From positions 1,922,001 through 1,986,000 of the forward strand of contig NZ_JAMJWC010000001.1 of assembly GCF_023554555.1 (NCBI RefSeq): a stretch of DNA of 64,000 bases, read 5' to 3'. Positions 1 through 8,650 of this stretch are shown here, piece after piece (within the stretch, counting starts at the first letter, position 1; each line of letters opens with the position of its first letter). The translations under genes were made by a program, and so were the position numbers. This DNA is from Sphingobacterium sp. lm-10 (GTDB taxonomy: Bacteria > Bacteroidota > Bacteroidia > Sphingobacteriales > Sphingobacteriaceae). The notes beneath the pieces were generated by a model. The model was not told the origin of the DNA. It saw only the letters and a list, made by a program, of their open reading frames with translations, and made no database searches.

Positions 1-457
1 ATGGAATACTACCGTTCACGTCAGACACATACCATGCTTGCCATGCTTTTACTACGCTAGGAATTGCTCTTTTATACGTATTTCTTGCTCTTTCGTCGTC
101 CGGCATACGATCGATCATCCGTTGTACGTCTTCTAATAATGGACCTACATCTTCAAAAAACTTACCGTAGCGATTGTTCGCGTTGGCGGCATTGTCCGTC
201 ACGCCCAGACTATTTCCAGTAACCTGTAAAAAGACCCGTGACCATCTGCTGACGTAGCTATAATTATCATAAAAGGCCTCCATATCATTATCTTGACTCA
301 TGATGACGGCCTGGGTAAACAAATAATCTACCGGCGGATTTAGCACCGCATCGGGATCTGTATTGTACTCTGCAAACTTGTCGCGGCTGCACCCCATAAT
401 GGTTGCTTGAGCCACCAGCGCAAATGTAAAGTACTTGAATATTTTTAATGTTGTCAT
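1..457 (-). CDS. SusD/RagB-like lipoprotein, 3' end cut by window edge
   Basis: The reading frame opens at the ATG at 457 and stays open for about 152 codons to the window edge, so only the N-terminal part is present. It begins with a hydrophobic signal ending in the lipobox-like TIMGC, followed by SRDKFAEYNTDPDAV, a typical start of the SusD-like family whose members often sit behind sugar or peptide SusC proteins. SusD lipoproteins cap the SusC channel on the cell surface and bind the substrate. It lies 10 bp behind the susC stop in the same direction, which supports a SusC/SusD pair in one transcript. The substrate cannot be told from the sequence. Confidence 0.85.
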   Translation of the reverse strand, partial: MTTLKIFKYFTFALVAQATIMGCSRDKFAEYNTDPDAVLNPPVDYLFTQAVIMSQDNDMEAFYDNYSYVSRWSRVFLQVTGNSLGVTDNAANANNRYGKFFEDVGPLLEDVQRMIDRMPDDERARNTYKRAIPSVVKAWQAWYVSDVNGSIP

Positions 458-467
458 AACGCTGTTA

Positions 468-3400
468 TTAAAAATTGGTGTTGATAGTGAAATTGAAATT
501 TCTCATTAACGGCGAACCACCACCTAACATAGATGCTGCCGCAGAGGTAGATCTCAAATCTTCTGGATTCAAATTATCAGGCAATGAATTGTATAGGAAG
601 CCTAAGTTGCGACCATTGACAGTCAATCTCAAATTGTTCAGTTTAAGCCTGTTTGCTACAGTTTGTGGCAAATCGTAGCTTACAGATACATCACGCACCA
701 TAATCCATGATGATTCAAATGCCGAACGCTCCCGAATACCAGTACCCCACCCGTAAGACGAATTATAAAAGTTCACATCACTGACAGGCACTGTTACACC
801 TTTATCGACAGTCTCCTGATACGTTAAGCCGCCTACATCTTGACCTCCGATACGCGTACCTTGTGCAAAAACACCGTCAGGAATGATACCCCAAGCTTGA
901 TTTCCGGCTGCATTCGTAAATTCTACACTACCTTCAGTTCCCGGTCTACCATACAGCGAACTTGCGATTTGACCAGTCTGCATACCGTAGTTGTAAGTTG
1001 GAGAGTATACATAACCGCCGAATTTAGCATCTAGCATAAAACTAAACGAAAATGACTTGTAGTTGAATCGATTGATAATACTTCCCATAAAGCTTGGCAA
1101 GACCGAACCAATAACCTTTTCGCGTTCTAATCCTGATGCATAATCTTGTGAGCGGACAAACCTTCCGGTATTAGTTCCTAACAGTGTCATCACATTTTTA
1201 CCATTATTCACATGATCAATCGGATTGCCACTAGCGTCACGTGCTTGGAAAAGCGCGTGACCATAATTAGACACCATCGTCCCATACGATCCGCCTACTT
1301 TAGCAATGGTACGGATACCATCATCCGACTCTAACTCGTGAACATCTACGCCAGGAGCCAATGCTAATATCTTATCGCGGTTACGTGTGAAGTTGAAGAA
1401 AGTATCCCAAGAGAAATCACCTATTTTTACTGGCGTGCCGTGTAATCCAAGCTCCACCCCGTAGTTACGAATGTGTCCGCTATTGATCAACGCTCTTGTT
1501 ACACCACTTTCGCGAGATACAGGTAGGTCAATGATCTGGTCACGTGTATCGCGACTATAATAGGTGGCATTAATACCAAAGCGGTTGTTAAACATTTTCA
1601 CTTCTGTTCCCACTTCCCAAGTGCTACTCCGTTCTGGGCGAAGATCACTATTTCCTAATCGCTTGGAGTCAAAGTTATACACAGAGATACCCGCCGTATA
1701 AGGATCGCGAGGCGTGTAGAAGCCTGTCATCGCGTTGTATACATTAGTTCCTTTACCCACCTGATTGAAGGATGCACGCAATTTACCAAATGATAGAATA
1801 TCTCCGGTAAGGCCTAACATATCCGAAAATACCCAAGCCGCATCCGTTCCGTAGTAGAAGTAGGAATAGTTACCAGTTCCATCTGGATACACCAAGCTAG
1901 AATCCCAATCATTACGTCCGTATAAGTTGAGCGTTAATCCATTTTTGTAATCGACCGCTGTCTGAAAAATAGCCGACACTGTACGCTGCTGATTAGGTTT
2001 ATCCTCATTTACGATAGGACGCAAACGAGAATTGCTTAATCTGAATACATCTGGAATTAGCATACCATCTGTTCTTGCATTTATACCATTTCTTGACGAA
2101 TGATTCAATTCCAAACCGGCCTGTCCCATTACATCAAAATCTCCAAACGTTCTCGTAGCGCGCAAACTGTTGATATACCGTGTTTGCAATACTCTGGAAG
2201 AATAATTACTATAGTTTCCTCCCTCAAAGCGGTCTTCAAAACCACGATTCATAATCTGCCTGTTAGTAGCAAACAAGTTGGCACTAAAGTTACTTTCCAA
2301 GGTAAGCCATTCCGTAAAATTGATCCGGCTATTCAAGTTACCTCTAAAGTTATCTTCCGTGTTCATCTGCTTTTGTTCATAAAGATTGAAAAGCAACGAA
2401 GAGCGACCAGATGCATCATCTGTATTTACACCACCATTGATTGGATCGATATAATTATCTCTCCAGTACAATAGATCATAATGTCTTGGTAGACCAAACG
2501 ATAAGCGGTAGAGCAAATTGTTATTCATGTTCCAACGATCTCCACCATATTGCGGGTTAAAAGCAGCACTATTTACATAAGTAACACCTCCATCTAATTG
2601 AATCGCATTGCCTAGACGTTGCGTTGCACGTAGATTGAAGTTATTCCGATCTAATCTATTATTAGGTGACGCGCCTTTGGCATAAGCATTGGAATAGGAG
2701 AAGCGGAATGTAGTACGCTCATTTCCACCTTGTAATGACAAGTTGGTATTGGTATAGCGACCAGTCTCGTAGATATCCAATGGATGATTATTTACTTGAA
2801 AAGGTACAACTCGGCCATCTACATCACGTATAGGTTGGCCGTCGAATTTTTTACCAAAACTATAGGCATAATTGGTGGTTGGTATTTGTTCAATACCATC
2901 TGCCCCTACCACATATTGTGCATTAGGGTTTGTTCCCGGACCATAGATATCCTGAAAATCCATGGTGGCATAAGGTTGATCAAAACCTTGCGTATGTGTA
3001 AATCCAATTCCAAAGCCACGCTGTGAATAGCCTTTCTTGGTCGTAATCATAATCACACCATTACTGGCGCGACTACCGTACAATGCCGTAACCGAACCAC
3101 CGTTGAGTACCGAAATAGATTCAATATCATCCGGGTTGATGTTTTTCAGAATGTTACCAAAATCTTGATCACCACCACGGTGAGGCAATACCACCTCTTC
3201 ATCCATGATGATACCATCTACCACGATCAATGGTGTGTTTCCAAATGGATCCAACGAGCCAGCACCACGAATTAGAAACCGTGGCGATGATTGCGGTCCA
3301 CCTGTTCCTACGTTTACCTGCAGTCCGGGTACCATACCTTGCAATGCTGCAATAGGATTGATCGCATTGGTTTGTCTGATCTGGTCACCCGAAATCTGCG

Positions 3401-3776
3401 TCATGGCGTAACCAAGCTGCCTACGCTCGCGTTGCTCACCAAGACCTGTAACTACTACTTCGTCGATATTTCCAGCATCGGCTTGTAGCTGTATATCGAT
3501 AGTAGGCGCAGAACCGACTTGAAATTCTGCAGAATTGTAGCCAAGGCTGGAGAAGCGTAAACGATCTCCTGCTGCGGCAGTAATGGTAAACCTCCCACGC
3601 CCATCTGTCTGGGCTACTCGGTTTGTCCCGACCAAGATGACCGTAACGCCAACTAATGGTCCATTCGCGTCCTTCACCGTACCGGTGATGGGTGGCTGCT
3701 GTTGTGCAAACAGTGTCCCGAAGGCAAACACCAAAAGCACCAGCAAGCTGCATGTTCTAAGATTGATTTGATTCAT
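468..3776 (-). CDS. SusC/RagA family TonB-linked outer membrane protein
   Basis: The 1102-residue product has a signal peptide (about residues 1-24), a carboxypeptidase-regulatory-like domain (about 29-100), a TonB-box-like DEVVVTGLG near 105, a plug domain and a long beta-barrel ending in an aromatic residue (NTNF), as expected for SusC transporters. It imports a ligand handed over by the downstream SusD-like lipoprotein, using TonB energy. There is no N-terminal STN domain, so unlike the SusC at 38.6 kb it should not signal to an anti-sigma factor. It starts 5 bp after the ROK regulator stop and ends 10 bp before susD, so the three genes look like one operon with the regulator first. Substrate unknown; the ROK partner suggests a sugar. 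Confidence 0.93.
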   Translation of the reverse strand: MNQINLRTCSLLVLLVFAFGTLFAQQQPPITGTVKDANGPLVGVTVILVGTNRVAQTDGRGRFTITAAAGDRLRFSSLGYNSAEFQVGSAPTIDIQLQADAGNIDEVVVTGLGEQRERRQLGYAMTQISGDQIRQTNAINPIAALQGMVPGLQVNVGTGGPQSSPRFLIRGAGSLDPFGNTPLIVVDGIIMDEEVVLPHRGGDQDFGNILKNINPDDIESISVLNGGSVTALYGSRASNGVIMITTKKGYSQRGFGIGFTHTQGFDQPYATMDFQDIYGPGTNPNAQYVVGADGIEQIPTTNYAYSFGKKFDGQPIRDVDGRVVPFQVNNHPLDIYETGRYTNTNLSLQGGNERTTFRFSYSNAYAKGASPNNRLDRNNFNLRATQRLGNAIQLDGGVTYVNSAAFNPQYGGDRWNMNNNLLYRLSFGLPRHYDLLYWRDNYIDPINGGVNTDDASGRSSLLFNLYEQKQMNTEDNFRGNLNSRINFTEWLTLESNFSANLFATNRQIMNRGFEDRFEGGNYSNYSSRVLQTRYINSLRATRTFGDFDVMGQAGLELNHSSRNGINARTDGMLIPDVFRLSNSRLRPIVNEDKPNQQRTVSAIFQTAVDYKNGLTLNLYGRNDWDSSLVYPDGTGNYSYFYYGTDAAWVFSDMLGLTGDILSFGKLRASFNQVGKGTNVYNAMTGFYTPRDPYTAGISVYNFDSKRLGNSDLRPERSSTWEVGTEVKMFNNRFGINATYYSRDTRDQIIDLPVSRESGVTRALINSGHIRNYGVELGLHGTPVKIGDFSWDTFFNFTRNRDKILALAPGVDVHELESDDGIRTIAKVGGSYGTMVSNYGHALFQARDASGNPIDHVNNGKNVMTLLGTNTGRFVRSQDYASGLEREKVIGSVLPSFMGSIINRFNYKSFSFSFMLDAKFGGYVYSPTYNYGMQTGQIASSLYGRPGTEGSVEFTNAAGNQAWGIIPDGVFAQGTRIGGQDVGGLTYQETVDKGVTVPVSDVNFYNSSYGWGTGIRERSAFESSWIMVRDVSVSYDLPQTVANRLKLNNLRLTVNGRNLGFLYNSLPDNLNPEDLRSTSAAASMLGGGSPLMRNFNFTINTNF

Positions 3777-3781
3777 AATTA

Positions 3782-4984
3782 TTATTGATTTGGTAATATT
3801 GTGGCTAATGAGTGAGCCGTTAAGGTAGAGAAATCAAACTCCTGTATAGCAACCGCATAGGTTCCGATGAGTTGTGGATGTTCCATGGTAGAAATGATTA
3901 TTTTGGTAAATCGGGCAATGCGCGGTATAGCATATTTCTGTATGGCAATTTGTATTTCAGGTAGTAGTATAGCGTCCATTTTGGCACCACGTCCACTTAT
4001 GATGATGTACTCTGGATTAATAATATGAATCAAAGTAGCGATTCCCTTACCCAGCATACCAGCGATTTTTTGTGCTTCTTCTACCGCGAGTTGGTCACCA
4101 CTGTTAACAGCATAAATGAATTCATCGATAGAAATAACATCATTCTGATCATAGGTAGCCCTCAGTGAAGATGCCTCGCCCCGGTCCATTCTTTGCTTTA
4201 CCGCTGCAAGAGCCACTTTAAGCGATGCACTAACTTCCAAGCAGCCCCGTTTTCCGCAAGAACATAGCAATTCGGTATCTGCCAGTGGGATATGACTAAA
4301 CTCACCTGCATGACCACTGTGGCCTTTAAAGAGCTTGCCGTCTATAATGATGCCCAAGCCAACTCCCCAATTTAAGTTGACCACCAATAGATCTCTTGCA
4401 GACTTCTGCTCACCAAATGATTTTTCTGCCATGGCTATGGCGGCCGAATCATTCTCAATTACGACTGGTATATCGAAAGCAATTTCTAATCCCTGTTTAA
4501 GATTATGAAACGAATCTGATATGGGGTAAGAGTTATTGGTACCTGTTTGCGAATCGATGAATCCGGGCATAGATACTCCTATGGTACAGATATGCTTATC
4601 ATTATGCTTTGCCATAATTCTGTGGCAAGACTCTAGCAATTGCCCATAGGCAGATTCTGTATCTTTTAGTGGATTATACTGATTGTGGATCGTACCTACC
4701 AGATGGCCTGAAATATCTAATAATGCAAAAGAAGTATAATATTGGTCAATAGCAATAGAAAATACATAAGGTAGTTGTGCTACGTTCATTGCAAAGCGTT
4801 GCGCCCTTCTTCCACCAGTAGACGGAGCTAATCCTTGTTCTATAACTAACCCTGAATTCATCAAACAGTTGATTTCCCCTGTAACATTGGGAATACTTTT
4901 GTTGATCAATTGAGACAGCTCCGCAATAGAATGTCCTCGGTCAATCGAAAGACACCTCATTATTTGGCTTAGATATTTTGCCAT
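3782..4984 (-). CDS. ROK family transcriptional regulator
   Basis: The 400-residue protein has an N-terminal winged-helix region (about 1-65) followed by a ROK (repressor, ORF, kinase) domain. The ROK zinc motif is intact as C241-S-C243-G-x-x-G-C248-L-E, and the usual acidic residue is in ENDSAA near 179. The nucleotide loop that reads DxGGTK in sugar kinases is DQYYTS here (about 80-85), so kinase activity is unlikely and a NagC/Mlc-type sugar-responsive repressor is the better reading. It is the first gene of an operon with SusC and SusD, 5 bp from susC, and probably controls that operon. The inducing sugar is unknown. ATG at 4984 is the only start that keeps the whole DNA-binding region. 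Confidence 0.88.
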   Translation of the reverse strand: MAKYLSQIMRCLSIDRGHSIAELSQLINKSIPNVTGEINCLMNSGLVIEQGLAPSTGGRRAQRFAMNVAQLPYVFSIAIDQYYTSFALLDISGHLVGTIHNQYNPLKDTESAYGQLLESCHRIMAKHNDKHICTIGVSMPGFIDSQTGTNNSYPISDSFHNLKQGLEIAFDIPVVIENDSAAIAMAEKSFGEQKSARDLLVVNLNWGVGLGIIIDGKLFKGHSGHAGEFSHIPLADTELLCSCGKRGCLEVSASLKVALAAVKQRMDRGEASSLRATYDQNDVISIDEFIYAVNSGDQLAVEEAQKIAGMLGKGIATLIHIINPEYIIISGRGAKMDAILLPEIQIAIQKYAIPRIARFTKIIISTMEHPQLIGTYAVAIQEFDFSTLTAHSLATILPNQ

Positions 4985-5904
4985 GGTATATAATAAAGGT
5001 TGTGCAGCAAAAGCTACACGCTAATAAGATTTGGTTTGTTAATAATTTCTGACAGCAAGATAATAACATATTTTTAAAATAACGACATCTTCTTAAAATT
5101 TTTATAAAGAAAATTGCGCTATACGCCAGAAAAACGAATCTAAAAATTAACTAGACTTGAGAAATTTATTCATTTTCTTTGCAGAGGAAAGCGTTCCGTC
5201 TCTAGGATGACGGACAAGAATCAAAATAAACTCTATAATATTTCGAATAAACATATATCCAAGTAAATAGGAAAGAATACAAACTAATGGTTTAAAAACA
5301 GGTATAAAGAGCAAATTATAAAAGAACCATTTTGAGTTCTGAAAAATGTATTACCTATAATAATATTTGCACTTATTTGGTTAGATATTTCCTCAAGTTG
5401 ATAAATTCGGAATGTTGGCAATCTAAAGAAAAGCATATGCTAGCCAATAACCTTCATTGACTGGACCTGTTAATTACCTAGTAATGAAAAGTTTTTACTT
5501 ATTTGGGGACTGTTAATACGATATGTTCTTTCGTTCGGTAAGGATTTTTGCTTGACTTTTTGCGTAATCCTTTTCCAGCTTTACACCATGTAGTAGTAAT
5601 CCTTTTCAGGATTTGTAGGGTTGATTTTGAATATCCAAAGTAGGTAGTGCATTTATCTCATCAATCATAGTTTTATTATGGTGTTCGTTCCAATAGTTTT
5701 TTCACTTTCTGGAAAAGATTCATTCAGAAGAATTTGCTACTTTTAACATGATCATATTTGTACTACCAGAATTGATCATTCTAGCGGTTTGGTCGATACG
5801 TCCGGAGCCGGGAGGATTGTTTGAATTGTGCTATGGAATTCTCATAAAGCTACAAAACATCTAATCAGATGAATCCGTTATGTATCCGTATTTTCTCAAT
5901 AAAA

Positions 5905-5930
5905 TACCCCAATTTTATAAAATTGGGGTA
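5905..5930. repeat. 26-bp perfect palindrome
   Basis: The arm TACCCCAATTTTA (5905-5917) is followed directly by its exact reverse complement (5918-5930). On the minus strand it is followed by a T-rich stretch (TATTTTATT), so it could be a terminator for minus-strand transcripts. It lies about 180 bp beyond the dehydrogenase stop, behind another hairpin, so its role is open; a dimeric-protein binding site is an alternative. Confidence 0.6.
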
Positions 5931-6053
5931 AACATACCTACTCTACCAAAAAAATCCTCTATAAACGGTTAGTACATTGAAATTTCACTGATATAGACAA
6001 TTGGTTCGCTAAAGAGTAAAAGTACCTGGAAAATAAGGTAACATATCTATCAG

Positions 6054-6090
6054 GAGAGCTTATCAGACACATGTGGTAAGACAAGCTCTC
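6054..6090 (-). terminator. Hairpin downstream of the SDR gene
   Basis: GAGAGCTT (6054-6061) pairs exactly with AAGCTCTC (6083-6090) across a 21-nt loop, starting 17 bp beyond the dehydrogenase stop codon. It has no strong T-run, so the terminator call rests on position and stem only. Confidence 0.4.
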
Positions 6091-6106
6091 GTGCTGATCC
6101 TACGAT

Positions 6107-6874
6107 CTAAATCTTAAAACCGCCGGATACTTCGATACGCTGTGCGTTAATCCACTTAGATTCTTCAGAGCAAAGAAAAGCTACCACACTACCTATATCA
6201 TCCGGCATTCCGACTCTACCCAAGGCGGTTTCGGAAGACAGAAACTTACCAAAGTCTGCATTATCCCGTGTGGCCCCTCCACCAAAGTCGGTGGCTATCG
6301 CTCCGGGTGCCACGGAATTTACCCGGATTTTCCTGCTTCCCAACTCCAAAGCTTGGTACCGAGAAAGCGAATCGACGGCTGCTTTCATAGCGCCATAGGC
6401 CGAGTAGCCGGGGAATGAGAAGCGCGCTAGACCGGAAGAGGTATTCACTACGCTACTTCCATCTTTTAATAACGGCAGTAGTTTTTGAGTTAAAAAATAG
6501 GGGCCTTTGAAATGTATATTAGTCATTGCATCTAGCTCTTCCTCTGTGGTACTTGCAAAAGGCACATTGATACCCACTCCTGCATTGTTGACCAAAGCAT
6601 CTAATTTCGCAGCGCCGAATTCCGTATCAAGAAGCCCTTGTACTTTGATCACAAAGTGATCAAAATCTTTAGTATTCGAAAGGTCCAATTTAAGAGCGAA
6701 TGCTTTTGTTCCTAATTTCTCTATTTCCTTCACTACTTGATCTGCAAACTCTTGCTGTGAGTGATAGGTAAGGATAACATGGAAGCCTTTTTCCGCTAAT
6801 CTCAGTGCGGTATCTTTTCCAAGCCCGCGACTACCCCCAGTTACCAATGCTATTTTTTGCTGTTCGTTTATCAT
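6107..6874 (-). CDS. SDR family oxidoreductase
   Basis: This classical short-chain dehydrogenase/reductase has 255 residues from the ATG at 6874. The longer frame would begin with TTG at 6898 and add eight residues before the Rossmann fold, so the ATG is preferred. Visible motifs are TGGSRGLG (nucleotide binding, right after the N-terminus), NNAG, the catalytic serine in NTSSG, YGAMK (catalytic Tyr-x3-Lys) and the PGAIATDF segment. It should be a cytosolic NAD(P)H-dependent oxidoreductase; the substrate is unknown. It follows the AraC regulator gene by 58 bp on the same strand, so the regulator probably controls it. Confidence 0.9.
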   Translation of the reverse strand: MINEQQKIALVTGGSRGLGKDTALRLAEKGFHVILTYHSQQEFADQVVKEIEKLGTKAFALKLDLSNTKDFDHFVIKVQGLLDTEFGAAKLDALVNNAGVGINVPFASTTEEELDAMTNIHFKGPYFLTQKLLPLLKDGSSVVNTSSGLARFSFPGYSAYGAMKAAVDSLSRYQALELGSRKIRVNSVAPGAIATDFGGGATRDNADFGKFLSSETALGRVGMPDDIGSVVAFLCSEESKWINAQRIEVSGGFKI

Positions 6875-6955
6875 ATCGTCTATTAATTTATAGTACAAAA
6901 TTCAGCAATAAACAAGATAATGAGTTTGTCTATATCAAACCGAAGTTTGTAGTAA

Positions 6956-7897
6956 TCAAACAACAGGCAACAATCGGTATCCATTTGGAGATTGCCCAGA
7001 AAACTTCTTAAAGAAGTGGGAAAACGAGGACAATTCATCAAAACCGAGGGCGAAAGCGATTTCTGAAACATTCCAATGGGTTTGGTTGAGGAGTATCTTT
7101 GCTTCTTGAAAAATTCGGCCACGAATGATTTCACCCGTTGTCCTTCCAGTAGTTTCCTTCAAAACCCGATTGAGGTGATTGACATGTACACCTAGCACTT
7201 TAGCATAGTCGGCCGGAACCTTCATTTGCAGCGATTGGCTAAGGTTGTCCAATGGAAATTGTGCTTCTAGCAACTCAATAAATAATGCAGTAGTCCTGCT
7301 GGCAGCAGTCTTGGTGGTATCTAATGTTGGAATAGGCCTCAGCTTCTGTCCAAAATGCACCAACTCCATCAAGAGATTGCGTAGCAAATCATATTTGTAG
7401 GTATAATCTGAAGACATTTCGCGCCTCATCTTGATAAAAACTTCTTCAGCAACGCGGTATTCGTCATTTGAAATCTGAAACACGAAATCACTTTCGGAGG
7501 AAAAGATCGGCAACTGATCGATATCCATCCCGATGGTGGACTTGGAAATAAAATCTGTTGTGAACACACAGAAATAGCCGCGTTGATCGGTATCCAATGG
7601 GAGATAATGGTAGGGTACTTTTGGCGATGCGAAGAGTATTGCACACGTTTTGATTTCTAATGTTTTGTCGGCATACTCGACTTTGTTTTTGCCGTGAATA
7701 AGACTGACTTTGTAGTAAGACCTCCTATTGTATGGCATTTTTGGCCCTTGCTTATTCATTCGGTACAGCTCTGAAATATCGAACACATTGAAGTTGCCGA
7801 TATCCTTACCTACACGCTCCGTCAGGAAGCTGGTCACTTCTGGGCAGGCCTCGCCGAGAATATGCTGGTAGAATTCCTTAATTGTTGTGGCGCTCAT
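6956..7897 (-). CDS. AraC family transcriptional regulator
   Basis: The C-terminal third carries the two helix-turn-helix motifs of AraC/XylS regulators (EIIRGRIFQEAKILL, then VSEIAFALGFDELSSFSHFFKK, with the conserved SPNGYR end). The N-terminal part is a cupin-like sensor region. The frame can be extended to a TTG at 7945, but the first ATG is at 7897, giving 313 residues; no ATG exists further upstream before an in-frame stop. The short-chain dehydrogenase gene follows it in the same direction. Effector unknown. Confidence 0.87.
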   Translation of the reverse strand: MSATTIKEFYQHILGEACPEVTSFLTERVGKDIGNFNVFDISELYRMNKQGPKMPYNRRSYYKVSLIHGKNKVEYADKTLEIKTCAILFASPKVPYHYLPLDTDQRGYFCVFTTDFISKSTIGMDIDQLPIFSSESDFVFQISNDEYRVAEEVFIKMRREMSSDYTYKYDLLRNLLMELVHFGQKLRPIPTLDTTKTAASRTTALFIELLEAQFPLDNLSQSLQMKVPADYAKVLGVHVNHLNRVLKETTGRTTGEIIRGRIFQEAKILLNQTHWNVSEIAFALGFDELSSFSHFFKKFSGQSPNGYRLLPVV

Positions 7898-8063
7898 CGG
7901 GGATTTGTAAAAATCGAATATATCTTCTTTTTTTGATTCTTGCAATATGTATAGGATTGCCGAGCCTAAAGGGTCGATTTATTCGCACTCACCCACGCAC
8001 ATCCCTAAACTTATGAATACCTATTCGATCAATTGAGTGTCCTTATATGAATTTGCGAAACAA

Positions 8064-8097
8064 AAAAAGCCGTCGACAGATCTGTCGACGGCTTTTT
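8064..8097. terminator. 34-bp palindromic terminator behind tRNA-Arg
   Basis: AAAAAGCCGTCGACAGA is followed immediately by its exact reverse complement. It begins 2 bp beyond the 3' end of the tRNA-Arg gene on the minus strand and ends in a T-run there. It is symmetric, so it may also stop plus-strand transcription. Confidence 0.85.
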
Positions 8098-8098
8098 G

Positions 8099-8172
8099 TA
8101 CGCCAAAAGGGATTCGAACCCCTGACCGACGGTTTAGAAAACCGTTGCTCTATCCAACTGAGCTATTGGCGC
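8099..8172 (-). tRNA. tRNA-Arg (anticodon UCU)
   Basis: The minus strand reads GCGCCAATAGCTCAG at the 5' end and folds as a 74-nt cloverleaf. The acceptor stem GCGCCAA pairs with TTGGCGT (one G-U), the anticodon stem ACGGT/ACCGT encloses the loop TTTCTAA with anticodon TCT, and the T-arm contains GGTTCGAATCC. The discriminator base is A, and CCA is not encoded. A consensus promoter lies upstream and a strong palindromic terminator directly downstream, so it is a single-gene transcript. Confidence 0.96.
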
Positions 8173-8186
8173 GTTTTACAGTGCAG

Positions 8187-8218
8187 CAAAAGTAGCTAAT
8201 TGCCGTAGTATTGCCAAA
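8187..8218 (-). promoter_or_regulatory. Promoter of tRNA-Arg
   Basis: On the minus strand TTTG (8218-8215) is followed after 20 nt by TACTTTTG (8194-8187), matching the Bacteroidota -33/-7 consensus TTTG...TAnnTTTG. The box ends 14 nt before the mature tRNA. Confidence 0.7.
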
Positions 8219-8404
8219 TTATTTTATCAATTTTTATAGCAAATGATCTACGCTAAGGCTCCTCTAAGTCACGATAGACGTAATTTATCGTGCAATAAAA
8301 TTATTTTGAGCTATGCAATAAATTGTATTACACTGCTATCCAGCGCATTATTTTATTTGTGACCTAATAGCCTATTTATGTACTAATATATTTTAAAATT
8401 AAAT

Positions 8405-8435
8405 TTTGCGAATCTGTCCAGAATTTCTACTTTTG
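8405..8435 (+). promoter_or_regulatory. Promoter of tRNA-Ser
   Basis: TTTG (8405-8408), then 19 nt, then TACTTTTG (8428-8435), matching the Bacteroidota housekeeping promoter pattern. The box ends only 4 nt before the mature tRNA 5' end at 8440, so the primary transcript would have almost no leader. Confidence 0.75.
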
Positions 8436-8439
8436 TCGC

Positions 8440-8524
8440 GGAGAGTTGGCAGAGTGGTCGAATGCGGCAGTCTTGAAAACTGTTGACTGTCACAGGTCCG
8501 GGGGTTCGAATCCCTCACTCTCCG
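8440..8524 (+). tRNA. tRNA-Ser (anticodon UGA)
   Basis: A class II tRNA of about 85 nt. The acceptor stem GGAGAGT pairs with ACTCTCC, the anticodon loop CTTGAAA carries TGA, a long variable arm follows, and the T-arm contains GGGGTTCGAATCCC. The discriminator is G as in serine tRNAs, and CCA is not encoded. It has its own promoter and a terminator at 8532. It is divergent from tRNA-Arg. Confidence 0.96.
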
Positions 8525-8531
8525 CACAAAG

Positions 8532-8561
8532 AATCCTTCATCACATGATGAGGGATTTTTT
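8532..8561 (+). terminator. Terminator of tRNA-Ser
   Basis: AATCCTTCATC pairs with GATGAGGGATT (one mismatch) around a 4-nt loop and is followed by a T-run. It lies 8 bp beyond the tRNA. Confidence 0.85.
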
Positions 8562-8600
8562 GTGTTGTGAGGGTTCGAACGGAAGCACTGGACGGAGTCT

Positions 8601-8632
8601 AAAAGCCTTAAAAGACAGCAATAAGGCTTTTT
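8601..8632 (+). terminator. Second hairpin terminator behind tRNA-Ser
   Basis: AAAAGCCTTA (8601-8610) pairs exactly with TAAGGCTTTT (8622-8631) and ends in a T-run. No gene lies between it and the previous terminator, so it is either a back-up or a relic of a lost RNA gene. Confidence 0.65.
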
Positions 8633-8650
8633 AAAAACTTTATTTTATAT

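Larger units (their letters stand above)
4985..6106. other. 1.1 kb AT-rich gene-poor region
   Basis: No ORF above 60 codons fits here. On the minus strand between about 5715 and 5515 several short frames are interrupted by stops, including one ending LEKDYAKSQAKILTERKNI, which reads like protein but was not recognised. On the plus strand a 38-codon frame runs 5748-5864 and begins MIIFVLPELI. These may be remnants of a decayed gene. The upstream part (about 4985-5150) should carry the promoter of the ROK-susC-susD operon, although I see no clear TAnnTTTG box in it. A perfect palindrome and a terminator-like hairpin near the right end are listed separately. Confidence 0.5.

Noticed and set aside
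3436-3753. 105-codon minus-strand ORF overlapping the susC start
   Set aside because: Frame-shifted shadow of the susC signal peptide and regulatory domain.
8446-8634. 62-codon plus-strand ORF over the tRNA-Ser gene
   Set aside because: Its N-terminal half is the translation of the tRNA itself, a well-known false ORF; it also runs through two terminator hairpins.
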